From Azoarcus sp. Aa7 (lineage in GTDB: Bacteria; Pseudomonadota; Gammaproteobacteria; Burkholderiales; Rhodocyclaceae): 64,000 nucleotides of DNA. Under the pieces are notes generated by a model, which saw nothing but the letters and a program-made list of their open reading frames with translations, ran no database searches and was not told the origin of the DNA. How positions within the stretch are numbered: position 1 is the stretch's first letter; every line of letters begins with the position of its first letter. Shown here piece by piece: positions 27,143-35,315 of the stretch. A program made the translations under genes and the position numbers. The stretch spans positions 1-64,000 of the forward strand of contig NZ_QVLR01000094.1 in the NCBI RefSeq assembly GCF_014822185.1, given 5' to 3'.

Positions 27143-28212
27143 GCTTCCATCCTCTGTTTTTCGGTTTGGGTATGGGTCAGCTCGCCCTGGAGTGCGGGGT
27201 TTGCGGTAGACCCGTGGTCGCGGCCCGGATACCAGGGGACCCGCCCCTCGAGTACGCCGGATTTGTCGATGATTTCGGCGACGGCCTCTTCCTGGCGGTA
27301 GGCCATGACATGCGCGCCGCTGACGCCTTCGATTTCTCGGATCTCCTGGATCAGGTCGATGCAGAGCTTCCTGCCTTCGGCCTTCTGCTTCTCCGCTCCG
27401 GCCAGGCGCTTGATGACGCTGTCGGGGATGTGCACACCCGGCACGTGTTCGCGGATCCAGGTGGCGCTCTTGGCCGACGCCAGCGGGCCGACGCCGACCA
27501 TGATGAAGACCCGGTTCGGCCCTTCGAGCAGGCCCAGATCACGCACCTGCGCCATGAAACTCTTGAGGCGCGGCACGTCGTAGCAATACTGGGTCTGGAT
27601 GAACTGCGCGCCCGCAGCGACCTTTTTCGCGAGACGGTGTGGCCGCCAGTCGAAGGGCGGGGCGAAGGGATTTTCCGCGGCGCCGAGAAACACGCGTGGC
27701 GGCACCGCCAGCTTGCGCCCGCTCTCGAAGTGGGCGTCGTCGCGCATGCCACGGGCGATCTCGAGCAAGGACATCGAGTCGAGGTCGAACACGGGTTTTG
27801 CCTGCGGATGGTCGCCCGCCTGCACGCCGTCGCCGGTCAGGCACAGGATGTTGGCGACGCCCATCGCCGCACCGCCGAGGATTTCGCCCTGGATCGCGAT
27901 GCGGTTGCGGTCGCGGCAGGAGATCTGCATCACCATTGCGTAGCCGCGGCGCGTCAGCAGCGAACACACGCCCACGCTCGACATGTGGCAGTTCGCGCCG
28001 GAACCGTCGGTCGCGTTGATCGCGTCGACGTAGCCGTCGAAGATCGCCGCGCGCTTGAACACTTCATCCGGATCGGCCGAATCGGGCGGGTCGATCTCCG
28101 TCGTCACCGCGAACTTCCCGGCACGCAGCACGCGTTCCAGACGCCCCGGCGAGACGTGGCCCGGCAGGATCGGCAGCGCTTCGCCGGGTGTCGGTTCGTC
28201 GTCGAATCTCAT
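27139..28212 (-). CDS. metF: Methylenetetrahydrofolate reductase
   Basis: 357-residue MetF-type flavoprotein interconverting methyl-THF and methylene-THF. Seen: AGKFAVTTEIDPPDSADPDE at residues ~32-51 (family substrate-binding Glu), VMQISCRDRNRIAIQGEILG, NILCLTGDGVQAGDHPQAKP, and AGAQFIQTQYCYDVPRLKSF. Coupled by 4-bp overlaps on both sides: to the MetV-like gene upstream and the methyltransferase downstream. In this setting it probably runs toward oxidation, turning methyl groups from the amine into methylene-THF. Such MetF proteins with MetV partners can use non-NADH electron carriers (known for acetogens), which would suit this arrangement. Confidence 0.95.
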   Translation of the reverse strand: MRFDDEPTPGEALPILPGHVSPGRLERVLRAGKFAVTTEIDPPDSADPDEVFKRAAIFDGYVDAINATDGSGANCHMSSVGVCSLLTRRGYAMVMQISCRDRNRIAIQGEILGGAAMGVANILCLTGDGVQAGDHPQAKPVFDLDSMSLLEIARGMRDDAHFESGRKLAVPPRVFLGAAENPFAPPFDWRPHRLAKKVAAGAQFIQTQYCYDVPRLKSFMAQVRDLGLLEGPNRVFIMVGVGPLASAKSATWIREHVPGVHIPDSVIKRLAGAEKQKAEGRKLCIDLIQEIREIEGVSGAHVMAYRQEEAVAEIIDKSGVLEGRVPWYPGRDHGSTANPALQGELTHTQTEKQRMEA

Positions 28213-28685
28213 TTCTGCTCTCCCTGCGCGGCCACGCGCCGTTCAGCGATCTGCCGCACGACGCGCAGCCAGGACGAGGTGTCGCGGAGCCGGTAATCCA
28301 CCGGCTTCTGCACGACGTGGATCTTCCTGCCGTTCTTCATGTGCTGGCTGCCGGCCCATGCCTCGGCCCACACGCACTTCATCTCGGGCTTGACCTCGCA
28401 GTGGCCGTTGGCACGCACGCCACCGCACGGACCGTTGCGCAAGGTCTTGGGGCAGTTCATGGGACAGGACATCCCGGTCGAGCTGAGCGCGCACTGGCCG
28501 CACATCTTGCAGTCGAAGAGGAAACCCTTGACCGCCCGCTCGACGGCCGTCACCGGCCGCTCCACCCGCGCGTAGCCGATGCCGCGCCACACCGGGTCGA
28601 GCCGGGCGATGACCGGTTCGAAGACCCTGTAGATGAACTCGAAGCCCCGTGAGTGACGGACCACCCACCGGCGTACTGCATACAT
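28209..28685 (-). CDS. metV: MetV-like Cys-rich methylenetetrahydrofolate reductase partner
   Basis: 158-residue protein of the methylenetetrahydrofolate reductase C-terminal (MTHFR_C) family, the metal/iron-sulfur-binding partner of MetF. A dense cysteine block (CKMCGQCALSSTGMSCPMNC, then NGPCGGVRANGHC and KCVWAEAW) lies at residues ~59-110. The N-terminus has a hydrophobic FEFIYRVFEPVIARLDP stretch but no signal peptide. The stop overlaps the metF start by 4 bp, so the two proteins are surely made together. The pairing argues for a MetVF complex rather than the biosynthetic single-subunit MetF. A separate housekeeping metF is probably elsewhere. Confidence 0.9.
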   Translation of the reverse strand: MYAVRRWVVRHSRGFEFIYRVFEPVIARLDPVWRGIGYARVERPVTAVERAVKGFLFDCKMCGQCALSSTGMSCPMNCPKTLRNGPCGGVRANGHCEVKPEMKCVWAEAWAGSQHMKNGRKIHVVQKPVDYRLRDTSSWLRVVRQIAERRVAAQGEQK

Positions 28686-28741
28686 GGAATGTCTCCTTCG
28701 TCCGCCCCGGTGCGCTCGCGCGCCCGCAGAACGCTTGTTGT

Positions 28742-29071
28742 TTAGGTGTTGCCCTGGGCCGCCGCGTCGCCGCTGGCGGCGAGGCCCTTTGCCCGGATCA
28801 GGGCTTCCAGCGCCTCGTCCGAATAGCAGGCCTCGATGCGGGCGGCTTCGGCGGCCGCTTCGACCTCGAGGTCGCCGCTGCAGTCGCGCGGCGGCTGCCG
28901 GCGCCAGTCCTCGAGGTAGGCCTCGGAACTACCCTTACCGGCGCGCATCGCCGCACGGTCGATCGCGACCTGGAAGCGCTCCGACAACTGCACCTTCGCG
29001 CTGTCCCGACCGTTCTTGACGATCACCTGCGCGGGAATGTCCCGCCACTGGACGACAATCAGTTTTGCCAT
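28742..29071 (-). CDS. PF13769-like ('virulence factor' domain) small protein of the corrinoid module
   Basis: 109-residue soluble protein beginning KLIVVQWRDIPAQVIVKNGR and containing FQVAIDRAAMRAG and YLEDWRRQPPRD; this matches the domain annotated as virulence factor (PF13769), a name with no functional support here. The ATG at 29071 lies inside the end of the DUF1638 gene (13-bp overlap). Small proteins of this type recur next to DUF1638, MetV and corrinoid proteins in alphaproteobacterial gene sets (recalled, not searched), which argues for a real part in methyl transfer or corrinoid handling. C-terminus is acidic then Ala-rich. No cysteine motif or membrane segment. Confidence 0.8.
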   Translation of the reverse strand: MAKLIVVQWRDIPAQVIVKNGRDSAKVQLSERFQVAIDRAAMRAGKGSSEAYLEDWRRQPPRDCSGDLEVEAAAEAARIEACYSDEALEALIRAKGLAASGDAAAQGNT

Positions 29072-29691
29072 GAAGCTTGCTCCGTGACGGAGTCGCGCTC
29101 CGCATTCCGGTGGAATCGGACGACGGCCCGCTCGAGGTCGCCATATCCGGTGAATCGGTATTCGAACGCGAGACCAAGACGCGCCGCTGCCTTCCGGGCA
29201 AGTTCCAGCAGTTGCGCATCCTCGATCTGGGCGAGGTAAACCAGGCGACGGTAGTTGCCGAAATACTGCGGCGCGAGTTCCGGATGGCGCTCGATGCCCA
29301 GTTCGCGGATCACCAGGCGCTCGAAGTGCCGCACGAGGAAGTCCGTCAGGTAGAAACTGCCCGGCTCGGCGTCGGCGAGGGCCGCGAAAGCCGGCGTCCC
29401 CGCGTAGAACTCGTAGCAGTGCGCCCCCGGCAGGCGTTCGACGCCCTCTTCCTCGAGCACGCGGTCGAGCAAACCGCCGGTGCCGCAGTCGGCATATGCG
29501 ACGAGAATCCGACCGAAGCGGGCCCGGGCGGCGCGTATCTTCTCGCGCACCGCATCCGGGATCTTTTCCGGGCGGTTGTGCAGATCCGCAGGCAGACACT
29601 GCACCTGCACGTACTGCCAGCCGTTTGCGGCAATCACGGCGGTCAGTTCCCGTGCAAGCGCGCCGCAGGCGATGATCAGGGCGGCCGCCAT
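29059..29691 (-). CDS. DUF1638 protein of the corrinoid module
   Basis: 210-residue soluble protein of the DUF1638 family. Seen: ALIIACGALARELTAVIAAN at the N-terminus, HNRPEKIPDAVREKI (conserved His/Asn/Arg-Pro region), LVAYADCGTGGLLDRVLEEE with a conserved Cys, and PGAHCYEFYAG with a second Cys. The pattern of Cys, His and Asp suggests metal or cofactor binding. The ATG at 29691 has GAGGAG 8 bases upstream; the longer frame overlaps the corrinoid gene and is rejected. It lies between the corrinoid protein (26 bp away) and the PF13769-like gene (13-bp overlap). Function unknown. Confidence 0.88.
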   Translation of the reverse strand: MAAALIIACGALARELTAVIAANGWQYVQVQCLPADLHNRPEKIPDAVREKIRAARARFGRILVAYADCGTGGLLDRVLEEEGVERLPGAHCYEFYAGTPAFAALADAEPGSFYLTDFLVRHFERLVIRELGIERHPELAPQYFGNYRRLVYLAQIEDAQLLELARKAAARLGLAFEYRFTGYGDLERAVVRFHRNAERDSVTEQASWQN

Positions 29692-29717
29692 GCCAGGACT
29701 CCTCGCTCCGTGCCCGA

Positions 29718-30419
29718 TCAGGCCGCGCGCCGTTGCTGGATCAGCGCCTTGGCCGTCTCGACCGCCACGCCGGCATCGCGGCAATAGGCGTCGGCACCGA
29801 CCGCATTGCCGAAAGCCTCGTTCAGCGGCGCCCCCCCGACCAGCACGATGTAGTCGTCGCGGATGCCCTTTTCCTTCATCGTGTCGATGACGACCTTCAT
29901 GTAGGGCATCGTCGTGGTCAGCAGCGCCGACATGCCGAGGATGTCCGGCTTGTGCTTCTCGAGTTCCTCGATATAGGTCTCGACCGGGATGTTGATGCCG
30001 ATGTCGATGACCTCGAAGCCCGCCCCTTCCATCATCATCGCCACCAGGTTCTTGCCGATGTCGTGGATGTCGCCCTTCACGGTGCCGATGACGATCTTGC
30101 CGACCGTCTCCGCGCCCGTCTCGGAGAGCAGCGGACGGATGATTTCCATCCCGCCCTTCATCGCGTTCGCTGCCATCAGCACTTCCGGCACGAACAGGAT
30201 GCCGTCGCGGAAGTCCACGCCGACGATGCGCATGCCCTCGACCAGAGCTTCGTCGAGCACACGACTCGCGCTCCAGCCACGCCCGAGCAGGATGTTGGTG
30301 GCCTCGGCGATTTCATCGCGCAGGCCGTTGTACAGATCATCGTGCATCTGTTCGACGAGCTCGTCGTCCGGCAGTGCCGCGAGGTCGAAATCGTCGCCGT
30401 CTTCAATCTGGTCCGCCAT
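29718..30419 (-). CDS. Corrinoid (cobalamin-binding) protein, MttC/MtgC-like
   Basis: 233-residue methyl carrier for the methyltransferase. N-terminal four-helix cap domain (ATNILLGRGWSASRVLDEAL, residues ~40-60) and C-terminal B12-binding Rossmann domain with the lower-ligand motif GDIHDIGKNLVAMM (Asp-x-His-x-x-Gly), then LGMSALLTTTMPYMKVVIDT and VLVGGAPLNEAFGNAVGADA. Length and order match MtmC/MttC-type proteins. The ATG at 30419 has AGGAGACGAAG upstream; the ORF can be read from 30437 but lacks a site. It is the first gene of the minus-strand module and should accept methyl groups from the MttB-type protein at 19533. Confidence 0.95.
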   Translation of the reverse strand: MADQIEDGDDFDLAALPDDELVEQMHDDLYNGLRDEIAEATNILLGRGWSASRVLDEALVEGMRIVGVDFRDGILFVPEVLMAANAMKGGMEIIRPLLSETGAETVGKIVIGTVKGDIHDIGKNLVAMMMEGAGFEVIDIGINIPVETYIEELEKHKPDILGMSALLTTTMPYMKVVIDTMKEKGIRDDYIVLVGGAPLNEAFGNAVGADAYCRDAGVAVETAKALIQQRRAA

Positions 30420-30780
30420 CTTCGTCTCCTGAATCACGGGCGTTGCGGGTTCGCCATTGCCTACCCGATGGCCTGAAGGTTAGGCGCGTGCTCCCGACGA
30501 GGCAGATGCGTGAGCGACGCGAGCATGTCGATAAGCGACACGGGGAATCCGCCGCCGGCAGCGGAATTCCCGTTGATTTCTAAGCTGTCGTGGGGCGACC
30601 GGAGCTTGTCGCAATCAGGCAAGCGACGATTGCCCGCGAGATTAGATTCGGCAGCTGCGGACGGCCGAACGATGCCGACGCTGCCGGAGCGGCCCCAGGG
30701 ACTATGGCTGTTCCGGAACGAAGGGATTCGGGCGGAGGCCCCGGAATCTCAAAGAAAACGGCGGTTCGAGGAGACACGCA
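30420..30780. promoter_or_regulatory. Divergent promoter region, corrinoid operon / purU
   Basis: 361 bp between divergent operons. It contains TGTCGCAAT (30607-30615, complement ATTGCGACA), the same element seen upstream of other betaine genes, and AAGCGACGATTGCC just after it. I looked for a glycine or cobalamin riboswitch before purU and the corrinoid gene and saw no recognisable conserved core. GAGGAGACACGCA precedes the purU ATG. Confidence 0.4.
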
Positions 30781-31662
30781 ATGTCGGTAATGACAGAAGG
30801 CAAGAACATCTACGTACTGAAGGCAAGCTGCAAGGGCGTGATCGGAACGGTCGCGCGCATTTCGACCTTCCTTGCCGAGCACCGCTGCTACATCATGGAA
30901 ATGCAGCAATTCGACGACATCCTCACGGGGCGCTTCTTCGTGCGGACCGTCTTCTCGACGACGCCCGAGCGCACGCCGTCCTACGAGGAACTCAAACGCG
31001 CCTTTGGCGAGGAACTGACGCGTTTCGAGGAAAACTTCGAATGGGAAATGCACGACACCCTGGTGCGGCCGAAGGTGCTGCTGATGGTGTCGAAGTTCGA
31101 CCACTGCCTGGACGATCTGCTCTACCGCCATCGCACGGGCGAGCTGAAGATGGAGGTGCCGGCCATCGTGTCGAACCACCCCGACCTGAAGCCCCTCGCG
31201 GACTGGCACGGGATCCCCTTCCACCATCTGCCCGTGACCGCCGAAACCAAGGCCCGGCAGGAGGCACGCCTGATGGAGATCGTCGCCGAGACCGGAGCGG
31301 ATCTCGTCGTGCTCGCACGCTACATGCAGGTGCTGTCCGAGGACCTGTGCCACAAGCTCACCGGCCGGGCGATCAACATCCATCACTCCTTCCTGCCCGG
31401 CTTCAAGGGCGCCAAGCCCTACCACCAGGCGCACGACCGCGGCGTGAAGCTGATCGGCGCGACGGCGCACTACGTGACGTCGGATCTCGACGAGGGGCCG
31501 ATCATCGAACAGGCCGTCGAGCGCGTCGATCACTCCTATCGTCCCGAGCACCTGGTCGCCGTCGGGCGTGACACCGAGTGCCTGGCGCTGGCCCGCGCGG
31601 TGCGCTACCACATCGAGCACCGCGTGTTCCTCGCCGGCAACAAGACGGTGGTGTTCCGATGA
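30781..31662 (+). CDS. purU: Formyltetrahydrofolate deformylase
   Basis: 293-residue enzyme hydrolysing 10-formyl-THF to formate and THF. N-terminal ACT domain ([20 protein letters not shown]), then the formyltransferase-like catalytic half with [50 protein letters not shown] (catalytic His and neighbours) and [19 protein letters not shown]. Start ATG follows a good site. Stop overlaps folD as ATGA. Pseudomonas betaine clusters also contain a purU; there and here it releases one-carbon units as formate so THF is not trapped. A formate dehydrogenase would be needed and is not in the window. Confidence 0.96.
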   Translation: MSVMTEGKNIYVLKASCKGVIGTVARISTFLAEHRCYIMEMQQFDDILTGRFFVRTVFSTTPERTPSYEELKRAFGEELTRFEENFEWEMHDTLVRPKVLLMVSKFDHCLDDLLYRHRTGELKMEVPAIVSNHPDLKPLADWHGIPFHHLPVTAETKARQEARLMEIVAETGADLVVLARYMQVLSEDLCHKLTGRAINIHHSFLPGFKGAKPYHQAHDRGVKLIGATAHYVTSDLDEGPIIEQAVERVDHSYRPEHLVAVGRDTECLALARAVRYHIEHRVFLAGNKTVVFR

Positions 31663-32582
31663 GCGCCGCTGGTGGAATGACCGCCGAGATCATCGACGGA
31701 AAGCGCTCCGCCGAGCACCTGCGCGCCGAGATCGGCCGCCACGTGGTGCGCCTGCGCGAACAGCACCTCGTCACCCCGGGCCTGGCGGTCATCCTCGTCG
31801 GCGAGGATCCCGCCAGCCAGGTCTACGTCCGCAACAAGGCTCGTCAGGCGCGCGAGGCCGCGATGGCCTCGTTCGAGTACCGGCTGCCGCACAGCGTGCC
31901 GCAGGAGAAGGTGCTGGAACTGATCGAACGACTCAATGCCGATCCGGCGGTGCACGGCATCCTCGTGCAGTTGCCGTTGCCGCCGCAGGTCGACGCCGAC
32001 CGCGTGATCAACGCGATCCGGCCGGACAAGGACATCGACGGCTTTCACCCGATCAATGCCGGCGCGCTCGCGACAGGGGGAAACGGCATGGTCCCGTGCA
32101 CACCGCTCGGCTGCCTGATGCTGCTCAAGCATCGGCTGGGCGACTTGTCCGGCTTGCGCGCGGTCGTCCTCGGACGCTCCAACATCGTCGGCAAACCCAT
32201 GGCCTCGCTGCTCCTGCGCGAAAGCTGCACGGTGACGATAGCCCACTCGAAAACCCGCGATCTCGCGGAAGAGTGCCGGCGGGCAGACATCCTCGTCGCT
32301 GCGGTGGGCCGACCGCGCATGGTCCACGGCGACTGGATCAAGCCCGGCGCGACCGTCATCGACGTCGGCATCAACCGCATCGAAACGCCGGACGGCAAGG
32401 GCCAGCTCGTCGGCGATGTCGATTTCGACAGCGCCGCCGCGGTGGCCGGCGCCATCACGCCGGTGCCGGGCGGCGTCGGACCGATGACGATCGCGTGCCT
32501 GCTGCTCAACACGCTGGAAGCGGCCTGCAGGCAACACGGCCTGCCCGTACCCGCAGGGCTGATGGAGGCTGCCTGGGGATGA
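31659..32582 (+). CDS. folD: Methylene-THF dehydrogenase / methenyl-THF cyclohydrolase
   Basis: 307-residue bifunctional enzyme oxidising methylene-THF to 10-formyl-THF. Motifs: [20 protein letters not shown] (substrate site with the catalytic Lys), [54 protein letters not shown] (NADP site) and [19 protein letters not shown] at the C-terminus. The ATG at 31659 overlaps the purU stop; it overlaps folC likewise at its own end, giving a three-gene coupled unit. It joins the MetVF step to PurU in the same oxidative chain. Confidence 0.96.
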   Translation: MSAAGGMTAEIIDGKRSAEHLRAEIGRHVVRLREQHLVTPGLAVILVGEDPASQVYVRNKARQAREAAMASFEYRLPHSVPQEKVLELIERLNADPAVHGILVQLPLPPQVDADRVINAIRPDKDIDGFHPINAGALATGGNGMVPCTPLGCLMLLKHRLGDLSGLRAVVLGRSNIVGKPMASLLLRESCTVTIAHSKTRDLAEECRRADILVAAVGRPRMVHGDWIKPGATVIDVGINRIETPDGKGQLVGDVDFDSAAAVAGAITPVPGGVGPMTIACLLLNTLEAACRQHGLPVPAGLMEAAWG

Positions 32583-33940
32583 GCGCGCAGCCATCCGTGG
32601 CGGCCCTCGCGGCCGAACCACTGCGGAGCACCGGCGACGTGGTTCGGCTGTTCGAGGCGCTCGCGGCAGCCGAACCCTTCCGCCGCCGGCCACCGGATGC
32701 ACTCGCCCTGCAGCCGGCCGGCGAGCTGTTCGCCCGCATTGGCGATCCCCAGCGGACCCTGCGCTGCATCCACATCGCGGGATCGAAGGGAAAAGGCAGC
32801 ACCGCCCTGCTCTGCGAGGCAATCCTCGGCGCAGCGGATCTACGGGTCGGCACCTTCACTTCACCGCACCTGCAGCGCTGGACCGAGCGCTACCGCATCG
32901 GCGGACGGGAAGTCGGCGAAGGGGACGAAGGGGAACTCGTCGCCGCGGCCGAGCGCGTCCGCCCCCATCTTGCCGCCCTGCTCGGCGCCCCGCATCCGCC
33001 CGGCTGCTTCGACTTCGCAACGGCGATCGCATTCTCGCTGTTCGAGCACGCGAGGGTCGACGTGGCGGTGATCGAAGTGGGCCTCGGTGGACGGCTGGAT
33101 CCCACCAACGTCGTGCACCCGCTCGTATCCTGCATCACCAGCATCGAACTCGAACACACGGACCGCCTTGGAAACACCCTCGCGGCGATCGCCGGCGAGA
33201 AGGCCGGGATCATCAAGCCGTGGGTCCCTGTCGTGATCGGCGACCTGCCCCGCGAGGCCGTCGCCGTCGTCGAGGAGCGGACGACGCGCTGCGCCGCCCC
33301 GCTGCATCGCCTCGGCATCGAATTCGCCGCGGAGGTGAAGCGGACTTCCGCCGAAGGCATGGCGGTGCACCTCGATTGCGGCCCCCTCGCGCTCGACCTC
33401 ACGATGCCGGTGCTGGGCCCCCATCTCGCCGGCAACGCCGCGCTGGCGCTCGCGTGCATCCGTCACGCCGACCTGTTGCCCATCGCGCAACTGGCGGACG
33501 CCGCCCGCCGCGGCCTCGCCCGGGCCGTGCTGCCGGGTCGCACGGAAATCCTCCGACGCAGCCCCTGGGTGGTCGCGGACGGGGCACACACCGAGACCTC
33601 GGCGCGTGCCCTGATGCGCTCCCTCGAGGTGCTGGACTGCCGCGAGCGCCACATGGTCGTTTCCATTTCGTCCGGCAAAGACCTCGCGACACTGCTCCCG
33701 ATACTCGCCTCGAAAGCGAGTTCGCTCGTCGCGACGCGCGCCGATCGGCAGCGTTCGCTCGAACCCGTCGCGATCGCCGACTGGGTCAGGCAGCGCTTTC
33801 CCGATCTGCCGGTGCGAGTCATCGAGGACCCGGAGCAAGCCGTGAGGGATACGCTCATCGACCTGCCCCCCGACTCGCTGATGTGCGTCACGGGGTCCGT
33901 GTACGCGGCGGGCGCCGCGAGGGCCGTACTGGTCGCATGA
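32579..33940 (+). CDS. folC: Dihydrofolate synthase / folylpolyglutamate synthase
   Basis: 453-residue Mur-ligase-like enzyme adding glutamate to folates. P-loop [18 protein letters not shown] near residue 65, [57 protein letters not shown] and [15 protein letters not shown], all in family order. Slightly longer than usual at the N-terminus. The ATG at 32579 overlaps the folD stop. Its place suggests a pathway-dedicated copy for polyglutamylating the THF used by the methyl-transfer enzymes; whether the genome has a second folC cannot be seen here. Confidence 0.93.
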   Translation: MSAQPSVAALAAEPLRSTGDVVRLFEALAAAEPFRRRPPDALALQPAGELFARIGDPQRTLRCIHIAGSKGKGSTALLCEAILGAADLRVGTFTSPHLQRWTERYRIGGREVGEGDEGELVAAAERVRPHLAALLGAPHPPGCFDFATAIAFSLFEHARVDVAVIEVGLGGRLDPTNVVHPLVSCITSIELEHTDRLGNTLAAIAGEKAGIIKPWVPVVIGDLPREAVAVVEERTTRCAAPLHRLGIEFAAEVKRTSAEGMAVHLDCGPLALDLTMPVLGPHLAGNAALALACIRHADLLPIAQLADAARRGLARAVLPGRTEILRRSPWVVADGAHTETSARALMRSLEVLDCRERHMVVSISSGKDLATLLPILASKASSLVATRADRQRSLEPVAIADWVRQRFPDLPVRVIEDPEQAVRDTLIDLPPDSLMCVTGSVYAAGAARAVLVA

Positions 33941-33959
33941 CCCGCTCGCGTGCAACGGC

Positions 33960-34020
33960 TGCCGCGCCGAGCGGCGGGTTCGACACGTATGGGATAGTTG
34001 CATCGCGATAAGTGGTTCTC
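33960..34020. repeat. 61-bp degenerate direct repeat, copy A
   Basis: Aligns without gaps to 37564-37624 with 44 of 61 positions identical by hand count. Shared cores are CCGCGCC, CGGCGGG, ACACG, GCATCGCG and AAGTGG. The two copies bracket the ChaN-like and M1 peptidase genes in the same orientation. Confidence 0.65.
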
Positions 34021-34094
34021 GCCGTGTCCGTGCTGCTTGGGGAACTCGGCGCCTACGATGCAATCTGAATGCATCCCCCCTCTTCCGGAACGCG

Positions 34095-35315
34095 ATGAAC
34101 TCGAACCTCCTTGGCCTGTTCACCGCCGCCATCGCCCTCGCGATGTCGGGTTTCAACGGCGTAGCCGTCGCTCGCGAAGCTCACGCCACCATCGCTGCCC
34201 CCGCCTGTCTCACGCCCGCCGCCTGGCACAGTGTTGACGGCGAGCAGCCGCGCGTCGCCGGCGCCTTGGCCCTGCTGGGCGAGATGGCGAAGCGCGACGT
34301 TGTCCTGCTGGGCGAGCACCACGACGAGGACGGCCACCACCGCTGGCAAACGCAAGTGCTGGCCGCGCTCCATGTCCAACGCCCGAACATGGTCATCGGT
34401 TTCGAGATGTTCCCGCGCCGGGTGCAGCCGGCACTGGACCGCTGGGTGGCGGGCGAACTCACGGTCAAGGAGTTTCTGGAGCAGTCCGAATGGTCCAAGG
34501 TATGGAACATGCCGGCGGAGTTGTATCTGCCGCTGTTCGAGTTCGCCCGCATCAATCGCGTCCGCATGGTGGCCCTCAATGTCGATCGCGAACTCACCCG
34601 TACCATCGCCGACAAGGGCTGGGACGCGGCGCCGCCGGGAGAGCGGGAAGGCGTGGGCCGTCCGGCCACACCGACGGAAGACTATCGAGATTATCTATTT
34701 CAGGTGTATAGCGAACACCCGGCCCGGAAAGGAATGAAGGACGCGAAGGCGGCGCGGAGCGATGCCGCATTCGGCTATTTCGTCGAGTCGCAGACCACCT
34801 GGGACCGAGCCATGGCTGAGGCCTTGGCGCGATCCCTGAAGCCGGGACCGGCGGCGGACAAGCCCCTGGTCGTCGGCATCATGGGCAGTGGCCATATTCG
34901 CTTCGGCCATGGCGTGCCGCACCAGTTGCGCGACCTCGGCGTAAGCCGCATCGGCACCCTGCTGCCCCTGCCGGCTGACTTCGATTGCGATGCGGTTCGC
35001 ACGGGCCTCGCAGACGCCGTGTTCGCGCTGCCGACGCATGCGGGGGCCAAGCCGGAGCCGCCGCGGCTGGGCGTGCGGCTGGAAGAGGAAGGCGGCGGCG
35101 TACGCATTGCCGAGGTCACCGCCGGCAGTCTGGCCGACAAGACCGGTCTGAAGAACGGCGACCGTTTGATGGAAGTGGCGGGCCGTCCGGTGAAGCAGAC
35201 GCGATCAGTGGTCGCATCGGTGCGCGGACAGCCGCCGGGGACGTGGCTGCCGGTGCGCGTGAAACGCGGCGACGAGACGCTCGATCTCGTCGTCAAATTT
35301 CCCCCCGCGCCGTGA
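34095..35315 (+). CDS. ChaN-like protein with C-terminal PDZ domain
   Basis: 406-residue exported protein. Signal peptide at residues 1-26 (ALAMSGFNGVAVA/REAH), with no lipobox, so probably periplasmic. The ChaN/TraB-like domain (DUF399) covers ~45-300: DVVLLGEHHDEDGHHRWQTQ, NMVIGFEMFPRRVQPALDRW and GIMGSGHIRFGHGVPHQL carry the conserved His/Glu residues linked to haem binding in Campylobacter ChaN. Residues ~315-400 form a PDZ-like domain (EVTAGSLADKTGLKNGDRLM). The stop overlaps the GTG start of the M1 peptidase (GTGA). Unrelated to betaine by sequence; the pair looks like a periplasmic iron/haem or protein quality module. Confidence 0.88.
   Translation: MNSNLLGLFTAAIALAMSGFNGVAVAREAHATIAAPACLTPAAWHSVDGEQPRVAGALALLGEMAKRDVVLLGEHHDEDGHHRWQTQVLAALHVQRPNMVIGFEMFPRRVQPALDRWVAGELTVKEFLEQSEWSKVWNMPAELYLPLFEFARINRVRMVALNVDRELTRTIADKGWDAAPPGEREGVGRPATPTEDYRDYLFQVYSEHPARKGMKDAKAARSDAAFGYFVESQTTWDRAMAEALARSLKPGPAADKPLVVGIMGSGHIRFGHGVPHQLRDLGVSRIGTLLPLPADFDCDAVRTGLADAVFALPTHAGAKPEPPRLGVRLEEEGGGVRIAEVTAGSLADKTGLKNGDRLMEVAGRPVKQTRSVVASVRGQPPGTWLPVRVKRGDETLDLVVKFPPAP

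Noticed and set aside
30420-30780. Glycine or cobalamin riboswitch before purU or the corrinoid gene
   Set aside because: No conserved glycine-riboswitch core or B12-box-like stretch was recognisable by eye; a covariance search could still overturn this.
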